Shown piece after piece: positions 33,837-43,055 of a stretch of DNA of 64,000 nucleotides. Position 1 is the first letter of the stretch. The number at the start of each line of letters is the position of its first letter. The notes beneath the pieces were generated by a model that was not told where the DNA came from, did not search any database, and saw only the letters and a program-made list of their open reading frames with translations. A program made the translations under genes and the position numbers. Source of the stretch: Rhizobium jaguaris (GTDB lineage Bacteria; Pseudomonadota; Alphaproteobacteria; Rhizobiales; Rhizobiaceae); contig NZ_CP032696.1 in the NCBI RefSeq assembly GCF_003627755.1, forward strand, positions 372,001 through 436,000, read 5' to 3'.

Positions 33837-34729
33837 AGTCGCTATCACTCCATTATAAACGCACGATAAGCACAAAATATGCATAATTGCAATCTATTTC
33901 GGCGCGTTGGTCGAAATCATCCGGATAGAGCAATCCTAAACCGGTCGACGAACCGAAGACCTGAGTCACCCAGTTTACGGATTTACTGGACGACTCCCTG
34001 AGAGGGGAAGCTTTCCCTCCTTGGTCGACCGATGCAGCAGAAAACCGGGGCGTAAAGGCGGCCGCAAGGCCAAACGCCTCAGTCCTCCAGTACTTGGCCT
34101 TCAATCTCAGCGATCGCGCCCTCTTCGAGCACCTGGCGGTGAGCAGCCCGGCGTCATCCAACCGCTCGCGCAGCGTCTCGAGGCCAAACAGGAGCGCGGC
34201 GAAAAAGATGATCTTCATTAAATTGCGTGACGTCGCTGCCGATAGACGACGGGTGAGGTCCTCCATCGACGCGGAACGCTACTGACTAACACGTGAATTC
34301 CGCCCCCGCAGTTGAATTCAGTCCGGCATTCCTGTGAAAACGTCAGGCAACGGATTGTCGAGTTTGTCGAGGCCGCGACATGGTGGCGTTCGGTCTACCT
34401 TATTGCGCACCCCCTTAAGCTATTGAACTCGTCTGCAGAAGATTTTTCTGTGCAGTTGGCACGACTTTTGAAATTCACCCGTCGCGCGGGCGGAATGAGC
34501 CGCCGCGCGATCTGGAAGGCGTTCAAAAAGTCACCTCGCCGCAAATGCTTTCAAAAAGATAACGAAGGCCAGGATGTGAACGTGCGGGGTCTGAACTGTG
34601 TCTGGCCGATTTCCGATCATCACGACCCTCGCACAAAACCGGAAAGACTTTGAAGCTGATCCCTGCGGCCTCCCCGAGCGATCGCGCGGGGAAGGTGCCA
34701 GTCAGCCGGACTAGACGGAGCGCAATGAC
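33837..34729. other. Region without a supported gene
   Basis: About 890 bases between the RloA start and the third MFS gene. A minus-strand frame at 33853-34266 (137 codons, MKIIFFAALLFGLETLRERL near the start) ends 16 bases before rloA, so it could be a small upstream gene, but I see no known family and no clear ribosome-binding site. Nothing else is supported. Confidence 0.35.
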
Positions 34730-36052
34730 TTGGCGAAAATAAGCAGTGTGGCGGGCGTAGCGGCGGATGCAACATTACTAAGCACCTTTGCGCCGCTCAA
34801 GAACCCGACCTTTCGTTCGATCTGGCTCGCCATGCAGGTTTCCAGCCTTGGCTCGTTGATGGAGGCAGTAGCCACCAGTTGGCTGATGGCTACTGTCTCA
34901 CCTTCTGATCTGATGGTCGCGCTTGTACAGGCGTCATCAACGCTGCCCACGTTCATTCTGTCTGTCTTTGCCGGGGCCATCGCCGATAATTTCAGCCGTG
35001 GTAGGGTCATGTTTTCCGGCAGGTGCCTGATGATCCTAGCATCTGCGATGCTTACCGCGCTTGTAGCGTTGGCCTTTGTCGATCCGTGGCTTATCCTCAG
35101 TTGCAGCTTTTTGCTCGGATGTGGCGCCGCTCTCAACGGTCCCGCTTGGGAGGCGTCAATCGGCGATATTGTGGATCGACGCGATCTTCCCGCTGCCATA
35201 ACGCTTACGTCAGTCGGATTCCATACTGTCCGGACGGTGGGCCCGGCGCTTGGTGGCATCGTCATTGCGTCGCTCGGCGCTATGACGGCTTTCTCCCTGA
35301 CCACACTTTGCTATCTTTTGCCACTATGCGCCTTACGGCGCTGCAACTGGAAGGCCCGCTCTTCAACTCTCCCGCGCGAGTCGATGATTGCGGCGATCAA
35401 TGCCGGAGTGCGCTTCACGGCGACGTCTTCGGAACTAAAGGTAGCGATCGCGCGTGGAACGCTCTTTGGTCTGGCCAGCATCTCCATACTCGCGCTGCTC
35501 CCTCTGATTGTTCGCGACCAATTCGCGGGCGGGGCGATCGCATATGGCATTTTGATGGGAGGGTTCGGCACCGGCGCCGTCCTCGGCGGCATCTCCAACA
35601 GCGTGTTCAGGCGGAAGCTGCCTCAGGAACGGCTAATAGCGCTCGCGTGCGCCGCCTGTGCGACGTGCTCCATTTCCCTTGCTCTGATCCCTGAACTCGC
35701 ATTGGCGGCGGTCGCACTCGCCCTGGGGGGTGCGGGTTGGGTCATCGCCTGGTCTAGCCTTACCGTGAGTGTGCAGCTGGCGAGCCCGCGGTGGATCGCA
35801 GGTCGCACCATCTCGATCTATTTTGCATTAACGCACGGCGGTATCGCGGCAGGCAGTTGGGTGTGGGGTGTGATAGCGCAGAATTTCTCCCCGGCTTTGT
35901 CGCTGGAAGCCTCCGCTGGAGCTCTGTTGCTGATCGCTACCGGGTGCCTCTTGCGGGTTCGCAGGCCTCGAGAGTCGGAGCTTGGTTCTTTAAATGGGCT
36001 CAACGCGGTTGCCAAAAGGTGGCATCAGCGCGAGGAGCCCAATGAGCAATGA
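34730..36052 (+). CDS. MFS_3/EntS-type exporter without the C-terminal domain
   Basis: 440 residues, third paralogue of the exporters at 1-948 and 1299-2939: shares APLKNPTFRSIWLAMQ, GAIADNFSRGRVM, DLPAAITLTSVGFHTVRTVG and VQLASPRWIAGRTISIYFA. The chain stops soon after the last helix (ESELGSLNG) and lacks the soluble tail of the others. Start is TTG at 34730, with GGAG 9 bases upstream. Substrate unknown. Confidence 0.85.
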   Translation: MAKISSVAGVAADATLLSTFAPLKNPTFRSIWLAMQVSSLGSLMEAVATSWLMATVSPSDLMVALVQASSTLPTFILSVFAGAIADNFSRGRVMFSGRCLMILASAMLTALVALAFVDPWLILSCSFLLGCGAALNGPAWEASIGDIVDRRDLPAAITLTSVGFHTVRTVGPALGGIVIASLGAMTAFSLTTLCYLLPLCALRRCNWKARSSTLPRESMIAAINAGVRFTATSSELKVAIARGTLFGLASISILALLPLIVRDQFAGGAIAYGILMGGFGTGAVLGGISNSVFRRKLPQERLIALACAACATCSISLALIPELALAAVALALGGAGWVIAWSSLTVSVQLASPRWIAGRTISIYFALTHGGIAAGSWVWGVIAQNFSPALSLEASAGALLLIATGCLLRVRRPRESELGSLNGLNAVAKRWHQREEPNEQ

Positions 36053-36320
36053 AGGACTGAACGATCTCAAGGTCGAGAGGAGCTGTCCCCGCTTCGTTCC
36101 GGAATTACGCGCAAGGAGCCGCAGAAGCTTTGGTCTGCAACGGCTCCGCCGATCTTCTTCCCTCACCGCGAGCGGTCATTCCCCGCGAACCAGCAAGCTC
36201 GGCTGTCGCCGTCTTCCACGGACGCTTTGGTCCTTGAATGCAGCAGGCCAATCCGTCGCCGTTCGACCGCCATCGAGGCCATATCGGACGGCTTCGAACA
36301 ACTCTGAGGAGATTAAGACA
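36042..36320 (+). other. Short Arg/Ser-rich frame after the MFS gene
   Basis: An ATG at 36042 overlaps the MFS end and has GAGGAG 4 bases upstream. The frame is open to 36485, but its second part is the decayed DUF736 sequence. The first 90 residues are low-complexity and basic, with no recognisable fold. Real translation is uncertain. Confidence 0.3.
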
Positions 36321-36540
36321 ATGGCTCAGATCGGTACCCCGCGACGAAACGGGCGCCTACAACGGCACCATCAAAACCCTCAGCTTCATGTCAAGGCCAG
36401 CATCAAACCGGCGGCCGGGACAACGAGCTCCGCAGACTTCGAGGACACCGCGATCGGTGTCGAGTTCGGCGCGGAGCGCTCGTGAGACGAGAGCCGAGTA
36501 TCTCTCGCTCAGGATGCAGGCCTCTTCTTCACGGCGCCGG
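36321..36540 (+). pseudogene. Decayed DUF736 gene
   Basis: The start MAQIGT (36321) is that of DUF736 proteins. The homologous text then switches frames: ETGAYNGTIKTLSF in one frame, KASIKPA and EDTAIGVEFGAER in another, ETRAEYLSLRMQ in a third. Intact DUF736 reads continuously through these pieces, so at least two or three frameshifts have hit it. DUF736 genes are common on rhizobial plasmids near conjugation or antirestriction genes. Confidence 0.65.
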
Positions 36541-36942
36541 ACAACACCTTTCCCGTTCAAGGTGACGAGGGCGAGGGCGAGCACGGGTACGGTGTTATTG
36601 ACACAGTCGACGACCAAGACATCTCGCCTACCCCACTCCGCAGCCGCTGGGTCGCAGTCCTGCTGTTTGCAGTCACCCTCGGGCATTGGTCAGGCAGCCG
36701 TACCGACGCCTTCATCGCCGGCCTTCCGACTGCGGCGCGCATGCTTGAGCATGTCACGCCGACCGCCGTCGACATCGATGTCGTCTCACGCTCGCCGGCC
36801 CAGGATCTTCGGCTCTTGTGTCTTGGATTGGTTGTGATCGCTTGATGGATTCGCTCGCTCATCTTGTTGATTGAAATGCTGCAAATAAACACTTAGCTTC
36901 TACTTCGCGCCCCGAGTATCTCTGTTTGCGGAGGTGGCTTGA
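36541..36942. other. Stretch without a supported gene
   Basis: About 400 bases. One plus-strand frame continues from the decayed DUF736 and contains a hydrophobic piece (RWVAVLLFAVTLG), but it lacks a start and a match to any family I know. Confidence 0.3.
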
Positions 36943-37170
36943 GTGATCTCCAGGTACGTTCATGAGAGGGACATACCCTTGGATTCCCAAGCGCTTGGCA
37001 CCTGCCAACGCGCATTTGATGCCATTCTTGCTGAACTTAGTATAAGTCGTGAACACGAACGAGCCGAAAACATTGCCGCCTTTGTGATCAAATTGTACCA
37101 GCAGGGTATTCATGATGAGGAAAAACTCTTTCAGCTGGGCATAACGGCGAGCGGTAACTTGAAATCCTGA
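36943..37170 (+). CDS. Small conserved-looking hypothetical protein
   Basis: 75 residues with GTG start and GGAGG 8 bases upstream. The helical core LGTCQRAFDAILAELSI, ENIAAFVIKLYQQGIHDEEK resembles a small family found in rhizobial genomes, of unknown function. Sits between decayed DUF736 and a transposase remnant, so it may be an island survivor. Confidence 0.5.
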   Translation: MISRYVHERDIPLDSQALGTCQRAFDAILAELSISREHERAENIAAFVIKLYQQGIHDEEKLFQLGITASGNLKS

Positions 37171-37189
37171 ACAGGAGTACAACTCTGCT

Positions 37190-37378
37190 TTGTCGCGCGA
37201 GAGTTCCATCAAGTACGAAATCCGCTATCGCGCCGACCTGCGTGTCGCAACCACCGTTGCCGAATCTGCAGTCAATTTCCTGGTCGCCAAGAGCATTGGG
37301 AAGAAGCGACAGATGCGCTGGTCTCAGTACGGTGGGTACATCTTTCTAATTCAATCGACGATGCGCAAGGCCAATTGA
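37190..37378 (+). pseudogene. C-terminal remnant of an ISKra4-like transposase
   Basis: The text RVATTVAESAVNFLVAKSIG followed by KKRQMRWS matches the C-terminal end of ISKra4-type transposases, which usually reads VAESxVNxxxxxRMxKxQQMRWS. The catalytic core is absent. It ends just before the efflux gene, which reads in the opposite direction. Confidence 0.55.
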
Positions 37379-37383
37379 TTGCA

Positions 37384-38838
37384 TTAGTTCCCTGTCTTCT
37401 TGGCAGCGACCTTGACGACCTTGGCCGGCGTTGCGGCGACAGTCGGCTTTTCCGCGGAAACAAAACCGGCGCCGATTGCGACGTTCAGAGAGATATAGTC
37501 CAGAGCGCTTTGTTGGATAGCCGTAGCCAGGCTTTCCTGCGCATCAGAAACCGAGCGCTGTGCATCGAGAACATCGAGCAGCGAGGAGGCGCCGTCCTTG
37601 TAGCTTGCCGTCGAAAGTTCGAGGGCTTCCTGGTAGGATTTCACCTGCGCGCGAAGTGCGGCGACAGTCTGAGCATCGCGGCTGACGGCCGACAGGGCGT
37701 TTTCGACCTGTTCGATACCGGACAACACGGTCTGCTTCCAGACGATATACTGTTCGCGGCTGGCGGACCCGGCTTTCTTGACGTTGGCACGCAACGCGCC
37801 GCCGTCGAAGATCGGCAGCGACAGGTTTGGGCCGAACGACCAGCTTGTCTTGCTGCCACTGATAGACTTCGTGTGGATGTAGGACGGCGAGATCGCACCA
37901 CTGAGCGAGATCGTGGGGAAGAGTTGGGCTTCCGCCACGCCGATCTTGGCGGTCGCAGCAGCGAGGTTACGCTCGGCGACACGAATGTCGGGTCGGTTAC
38001 GGATGAGGTCAGCCGGAACGCCCGTGTCAACGCGGCCCCGGAATACCGGCTGGCTGCCGCCGCTGTGCAACTGAGCGATAATGGTCGCCGACGGCACGTT
38101 CAGCAGGGTTGCAATATGATGCAGCGCACGACGGTAACTGATTTCGAGACCCGGAATTTCCGAAAGCGTCGAGTTAACGAGGCCTTCGGCCTGGACCACG
38201 TCGAGGCGGGACACGGCGCCGGCATCGAACTGGAATTTGGTGAGTTCAAACGTTTCCCGGCGAGACTTCAGGTTATCCTGCGCGATTGCGACGCGGGCCT
38301 GATAGTAGCGGACGTTGACGTAGCTGTTAGCCAGATCCTGCAGATAGGTCAGGCGAGCGACGTCGACACCGGAGTAAGCCGCATCCAGCGATGCATTGGC
38401 GCTTTCCTTGGCACGGCGGTATTGACCCCAGAGGTCAAGCAGCCACGAAGCCGTGGCATTGCCGCCGATGGTGTTTTCCGTTTCCCTCTTGGTGCGCTGG
38501 CTGCCCTTTTCGCCGTTGGTCTTATGACCGCCTGACACCAGAAGGCTCGGCAATCCGCCGGCGCCGGCGGTGATGACTTCAGCCTGTGCTTGATTGATGC
38601 GTTCCAGCGCCTGCTGGATGCTAAGGTTTTCTGCAAGTCCTTGCTCAGCCAAGGCGTTCAGCTTCCTATCGCCGAAAGCGGTCCACCATTGCGAACCGGA
38701 GACGTCGCCGTTGACCTTCGTACCGCCATCCGAGAATTTGGCCGCGAGCGGCATTTCCGGTGGCTTATGATCGGGGCCGCTGACGCAACCTGCCAGAAGA
38801 AGAAGCAAGGCGGGGGCGGCAGTACGAATGGATATCAT
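37384..38838 (-). CDS. RND-type outer-membrane efflux lipoprotein (NodT/OprM family)
   Basis: 484 residues. Lipoprotein signal with lipobox LLAGC (Cys about residue 18), then two TolC repeats: QWWTAFGDRKLNALAEQGLA, LDLWGQYRRAKESANASLDA and PADLIRNRPDIRVAERNLAA, GPNLSLPIFDGGALRANVKK. It forms the outer-membrane channel of a tripartite efflux pump. No membrane-fusion or RND gene lies next to it; the RND fragment at the right end of the window is 25 kb away. Confidence 0.9.
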   Translation of the reverse strand: MISIRTAAPALLLLLAGCVSGPDHKPPEMPLAAKFSDGGTKVNGDVSGSQWWTAFGDRKLNALAEQGLAENLSIQQALERINQAQAEVITAGAGGLPSLLVSGGHKTNGEKGSQRTKRETENTIGGNATASWLLDLWGQYRRAKESANASLDAAYSGVDVARLTYLQDLANSYVNVRYYQARVAIAQDNLKSRRETFELTKFQFDAGAVSRLDVVQAEGLVNSTLSEIPGLEISYRRALHHIATLLNVPSATIIAQLHSGGSQPVFRGRVDTGVPADLIRNRPDIRVAERNLAAATAKIGVAEAQLFPTISLSGAISPSYIHTKSISGSKTSWSFGPNLSLPIFDGGALRANVKKAGSASREQYIVWKQTVLSGIEQVENALSAVSRDAQTVAALRAQVKSYQEALELSTASYKDGASSLLDVLDAQRSVSDAQESLATAIQQSALDYISLNVAIGAGFVSAEKPTVAATPAKVVKVAAKKTGN

Positions 38839-39948
38839 CAGATTATTTCACAATTCAATTTACATGATCACTGTCTTGCGGGGGGGCGACGTGACCTCTT
38901 GCGCGGCGGCGTTTCTGTGATCTCTTCCGATATTTAGTCATCCCGATGAGCTGGTAGGCCGTTGGGTTTTAGACTCTAGGGGGAGGCGGTATATTGTAAG
39001 AAGACATCGACGAGCGGAGATGCTCGACAGACCAGGCTACGATCGACGGGACCGCGCCCATGAGAGACTCGCGCTACGCTTAACCACGACAGCACGCGCA
39101 TGAATCTTCTTCAACTTGCATATGTCTCGAAAGTACTCAGCTCCAGGCGAGCGGCGGCGAGAACGCTGGCGCGTTGTTCGAATGTGCTCAACTGACTTTG
39201 GTAGGTGCTGGCTCGGGATCGTCGACCGATAACGAATTGCCAACACCGAATCCCACCGCATCTGCACGCATGCGACGACCCCAGCTCTTGCATCTTCATC
39301 TTTCTTCTACGCTTCCTAATGGCATTCGACTGATTGGAAAAATTGATTCTTTGGATCACGCCTATTTGCGCCATGGATCACGGCGCGGGTTTTCGTGGGT
39401 TTGGGCTCATGTTTGAAATTCACCTCCATATTGAAACTCGACGTTCTCTGACGAGCCAATGTTGACACTCTTCGTCGATCCATGGTGATTTTGCCAAGCG
39501 CTCCAAATCGCGCTAATACTTGAAAAATCATCGAAATAGCTTGTGTAGAAGGCAAGAGGCCAGGGCGAAGCTGTAACAAGGAAAGCTGCTGCTGTCGCGC
39601 GGCGGGTCGGGTCGTAGGGCTTCCTGCGTCTATGGATAGTGGAACAGCCGTTTCACGGGACGGAAGGTTCTCACCTTCACCGACGATGTCATCACAGATC
39701 CGGATCTGCATATAAAACTTCTTCGTCGGAGTGTATGTCGCAAGTCGTAAAGCAAGGGGCGTGCCAGAAGGCGCGCCCATTCGTTTTCAATGAATTAGCA
39801 AGTTCTTGGTGCCATCCGGTGAAACAGTGGCGCCACCTTTGTCGGGTTCGCTGCAAATAAGTGGGGAGGAAATCATTCGCCTCATGGCGTGGCAGATTGG
39901 AGGTGGAAGCCGCCGGCCCCGGCGAAAGAGCAGAAAGTCAATGATGCT
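38839..39948. other. 1.1-kb region without a supported gene
   Basis: Only short frames without ribosome-binding sites or known motifs. The single structured element is a hairpin at 39757-39778. A small RNA is possible but not shown. Confidence 0.4.
39757..39785 (+). terminator. Candidate hairpin terminator
   Basis: GGGCGTGCC, loop AGAA, then GGCGCGCCC: nine pairs with one G-U. A short T-rich run (ATTCGTTTT) follows. No upstream gene is annotated on the plus strand, so it could end an unannotated RNA. Confidence 0.4.
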
Positions 39949-40185
39949 TCAGGTATGCGCCGGCGGGCGTGCTTTCTTGCCGTGGGTGGAAAGGACGGCA
40001 ATCATCGCATCTGCCAAATGACAAAGCGCCCTCCCCAGCTCCGTAACCTTATAGCTTTCTCCTTCGGCAGCTCGAATGGCATGGCGTTCAAGTTCGACCT
40101 GCCGGAGAACGTTGCAAACGAGGAAACCCAGGAGTTTGTGGTCGGTACCATCAACCGCCGACGCTGGTTTCCCGACCGGCGGCAA
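39949..40185 (-). CDS. Small hypothetical protein, HxlR/MarR-like tail
   Basis: 78 residues. The second half (ELERHAIRAAEGESYKVTEL, GRALCHLADAMIAVL) looks like the end of a winged-helix regulator (compare YxLTxxGRxLxPxLxxL), but the DNA-binding helix is not visible, so this may be a fragment. It overlaps the end of the DUF6074 gene by 35 bases in another frame. Confidence 0.35.
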   Translation of the reverse strand: MPPVGKPASAVDGTDHKLLGFLVCNVLRQVELERHAIRAAEGESYKVTELGRALCHLADAMIAVLSTHGKKARPPAHT

Positions 40186-40399
40186 TTTCGAGCTCTATCT
40201 GGACTGCCTTGAGGAACAGGCCTGCCTGGGCGCGGATATCTTCGTCTTCGGCCCCAGCAATCCTCATCGCAGCAACGAAGTGGATCATTTCCGATCGCCA
40301 GAACCTGTTCGCCTCTTCGCCATGAAGAGCCTGCAAGAGGGCCGAGCAGCGTTTCACTTCTGCCAGCCGCCGATCAGCTGGAAACAGTATCGTTTTCAT
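40151..40399 (-). CDS. DUF6074-family protein
   Basis: 82 residues with GGAGG 4 bases before the ATG. It carries the DUF6074 pattern: PADRRLAEVKRCSALLQALH, EEANRFWRSEMIHFVAAMRI and a final LFLKAVQIELE helix. The family is restricted to rhizobia and relatives and has no known role. It suggests plasmid or island DNA. Confidence 0.6.
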   Translation of the reverse strand: MKTILFPADRRLAEVKRCSALLQALHGEEANRFWRSEMIHFVAAMRIAGAEDEDIRAQAGLFLKAVQIELEIAAGRETSVGG

Positions 40400-40789
40400 T
40401 TAACCTCCAACCAGCGAATCTCAACTGGTGGGCGGTAGGGTCGCCGGAAGATGTTTCCAAAAGCTGAATGGACGCCTCCTCTAGGATGATCAAGGCGGTA
40501 CCAGCGTTCGGTTTTTGTGCGGCTATCTGATTTGAGCCACCCTTCGATTTTGATGACATTCGCTCCAAAGGTCCGCCTGACGCTCTTGAAGGGATCAGGA
40601 CCTAAGACCCCGCAGTCACGAACTCTAACACCATTACGATTTTCTTAGTTTACACCGAAGCTTAGGCGGTCTGGTACGGCTGGTTTGGGGCCGGAAACGG
40701 AAGGTCTGCTATGGGGCGCGTTTATTGGATAGCAGCCGATGGCGTCGTCAACTTAACGAACCGTGGAAATCGGTGTGCGATTATTGGCC
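40400..40789. other. Gap between DUF6074 and the IS6 transposase
   Basis: About 390 bases; the right half presumably contains the left end of the IS6-family element, but I could not find a convincing pair of terminal repeats. Confidence 0.3.
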
Positions 40790-41491
40790 ATGACACACCG
40801 TGATCCGCTCTACCGCCGCCATCGATTTCCCGCTGAAATCATTGCTCATGCCGTGTGGCTTTATTTCCGCTTCCCTCTCAGCCTGCGGATGGTGGAGGAC
40901 ATGTTGGCTGCCCGTGGGATCATTGTCTCGCATCAGACGGTCCGACTTTGGGCGGAGAAATTTGGTCGGGCCTTTGCCAACGACATCCGTCGTCGATCAT
41001 CCGGTCAACTCGGTGACAAATGGTATCTCGACGAGATCGTCATTTCGATCCGTGGCAAAATCCATTGGCTCTGGCGCGCCGTGGATCAGGACGGCTTTGT
41101 TCTGGAGGTTCTGGTGCAAAGCCGCCGCAATGCGAAGGCGGCCAAGCGCCTGATGCGCAAACTCCTGAAGGGCCAGGGTCAAACTCCACGGGTGATGATC
41201 ACCGACAAGCTTCGGTCCTACGATGCTGCCAAGCGAGAGGTAATGCCGGGCGTCGAGCATCGCTCGCACAAAGGCTTGAACAATCGGGCGGAGAATTCCC
41301 ATCAGCCCGTACGGCGGCGAGAACGGATCATGAAACGCTTCAAGTCGCAGCGACAGCTACAACGCTTCGTCTCCATCCATGACCCGATTGCCAACCTCTT
41401 TCACATCCCGCGCCACGACATCCCATCCAGCCATCACCGAGAACTGCGCACAGCGGCCATGAGCCTGTGGGGGAAAATCGCTCGGGCGTGA
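40790..41491 (+). CDS. IS6-family transposase
   Basis: About 233 residues starting MTHRDPLYRRHRFPAEIIAH. It has an N-terminal HTH (RMVEDMLAARGIIVSHQTVR) and the DDE triad: Asp in WYLDEIVISIRGK, Asp in MITDKLRSYDAA, Glu in NNRAENSHQPVRRRER, typical for IS6 (IS26-like). No frameshift is seen, so it may be active. Element ends were not resolved. Confidence 0.9.
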   Translation: MTHRDPLYRRHRFPAEIIAHAVWLYFRFPLSLRMVEDMLAARGIIVSHQTVRLWAEKFGRAFANDIRRRSSGQLGDKWYLDEIVISIRGKIHWLWRAVDQDGFVLEVLVQSRRNAKAAKRLMRKLLKGQGQTPRVMITDKLRSYDAAKREVMPGVEHRSHKGLNNRAENSHQPVRRRERIMKRFKSQRQLQRFVSIHDPIANLFHIPRHDIPSSHHRELRTAAMSLWGKIARA

Positions 41492-41779
41492 ACGATAAAG
41501 TCGGCCAGCATCAGAGTCTGTGCCCTATTGCCATTAAGTTTACGATGCCACCCGATGTCGCCATCGTTAGGACCGGAGAAGGAGAACTGTCCTGAACAAG
41601 ATCACAGAAGGCCTCAACGACCGCCCTAAAAGTTCCACCATCGCCCAGAGCGCATGCGCGAAATAGCCTGAAAAGGCTATTTGAGGTCAATCAATTTTTC
41701 ATTAAAAATAGACAAGGGGTCCAGTTGTTTGCCGTCACTCCAAGCTCGCGACAAAAAGCAGTGAATTGGGTGGAGCAAG

Positions 41780-42775
41780 TTGACCGAGATTTTGACGCTT
41801 AAACTCGAGGCGACGTCACTCACGACGAGTGAGGTCTCCGAATGGCTTAACGGTGAAAAGCACGACAATTTCTATCGGCCTCTCAGTACCGACAGCCGTG
41901 GTCTTTTCTCATTCGGTGTTCGTGGCGCGGGCGAGATGGTGGGCTGGACCGGATCGACTTCAACGGACCGCACCTTTTCCGTCACGATCGAGAATGATGA
42001 CTTCATGTTTTTCATCGAACATGGCACCTGCTACGACCTGGCAACAGGCGGCATATGTCATGCGATTACGCCCTGCACGGGGTTGCTGACGAGGGCTGAT
42101 CGCTATTCCGGCGTTCACATTCACGCAGGCTCTGTTGCGGAAGGGTTCTGTGTCCCAAGGAGTGCGGTAAACACCGCTCTGATCAACACCTTCGAACGTC
42201 TGCCGCCCGTCGATTTCGAATTCGCTCCCCGGCAGGACCTGACAGCGGGACCGGCGGCACCTCTTTTCAAGCTCATGCGGTTCTTCCGGGATGAGATCTG
42301 CGCCGATCAAAACCTCGTAGTCTCTCCCATTGCCTTGACCAGCTTCCAAGAGATGTTCTGTCTGCTGATGGTGCAGAATCTGCCTCACACGCTTTCAGAT
42401 ACGGGATCGCCGGTGCAGACCATTGCCCCTCGCCAGCTTCGAAGAGCGCTGGAGTTTGCCAGGGCACATATTGCAATGCCTATCACGATCGCGGACATGG
42501 CGGCTGCCGCCGGTGTCAGTGTGCGGGCACTGCAGATCAATTTTCGACGATTTTTGGATGTCACTCCAATGGCTTATCTGAGGCAGCTCCGCCTTGACGG
42601 CGCACGTCGCGATTTGATGACTGCCACGCCGTCCGCGACGGTCAGTGAAATCGCGCGCCGATGGGGGTTTATGCAGCCGGGCCGTTTCTCTCAGGAGTAT
42701 CGTGCGGCTTTCGGTGTCCTGCCGAAATACGATCTCGGGCGCAGCTATGAGAAGAATCGGAGTGCGGCGTCATAA
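41780..42775 (+). CDS. AraC-family transcriptional regulator
   Basis: 331 residues: an N-terminal effector domain of about 215 residues, then two helix-turn-helix motifs (MPITIADMAAAAGVSVRALQ and SATVSEIARRWGFMQPGRFS, followed by EYRAAFGVLP). Start TTG at 41780 with GGAG 4 bases upstream. No obvious target neighbours; it lies between two insertion sequences. Confidence 0.88.
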   Translation: MTEILTLKLEATSLTTSEVSEWLNGEKHDNFYRPLSTDSRGLFSFGVRGAGEMVGWTGSTSTDRTFSVTIENDDFMFFIEHGTCYDLATGGICHAITPCTGLLTRADRYSGVHIHAGSVAEGFCVPRSAVNTALINTFERLPPVDFEFAPRQDLTAGPAAPLFKLMRFFRDEICADQNLVVSPIALTSFQEMFCLLMVQNLPHTLSDTGSPVQTIAPRQLRRALEFARAHIAMPITIADMAAAAGVSVRALQINFRRFLDVTPMAYLRQLRLDGARRDLMTATPSATVSEIARRWGFMQPGRFSQEYRAAFGVLPKYDLGRSYEKNRSAAS

Positions 42776-43011
42776 CGCACACGTCCATACCCGTTCCATA
42801 TCGACGGTCCCACATCCTGATGATGGACAATTGAAGGCGGCGATCCTGTTCGATCCCTTGCTGCCGTTTTGCGAATTCACTATTCAGAATGCGCTGTTTT
42901 CACCACACGGATTAGAGCTGAAAAAGCTTCGTTAACCAATTGATGAACAAGTATTACATCAGACCAATTCTACGTCCATGACGCTACACCTAGAGCACGT
43001 CCATTTTATTC

Positions 43012-43046
43012 GGGGTCATATCCGGGGTCTGACGCATTTTTGATGA
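43012..43046 (+). repeat. ISL3 left inverted repeat
   Basis: 35 bases, GGGGTCATATCC at the start. Pairs with 44612-44646. Confidence 0.75.
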
Positions 43047-43055
43047 GGATTTCTT

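Noticed and set aside
33853..34266. Minus-strand frame upstream of rloA as a third gene of the defence operon
   Set aside because: No known family, no clear ribosome-binding site and composition like a chance frame; mentioned only in the gap entry.
40660..41560. Terminal repeats of the IS6 element
   Set aside because: I compared both sides of the transposase gene and found no convincing pair, so no element boundaries are given.
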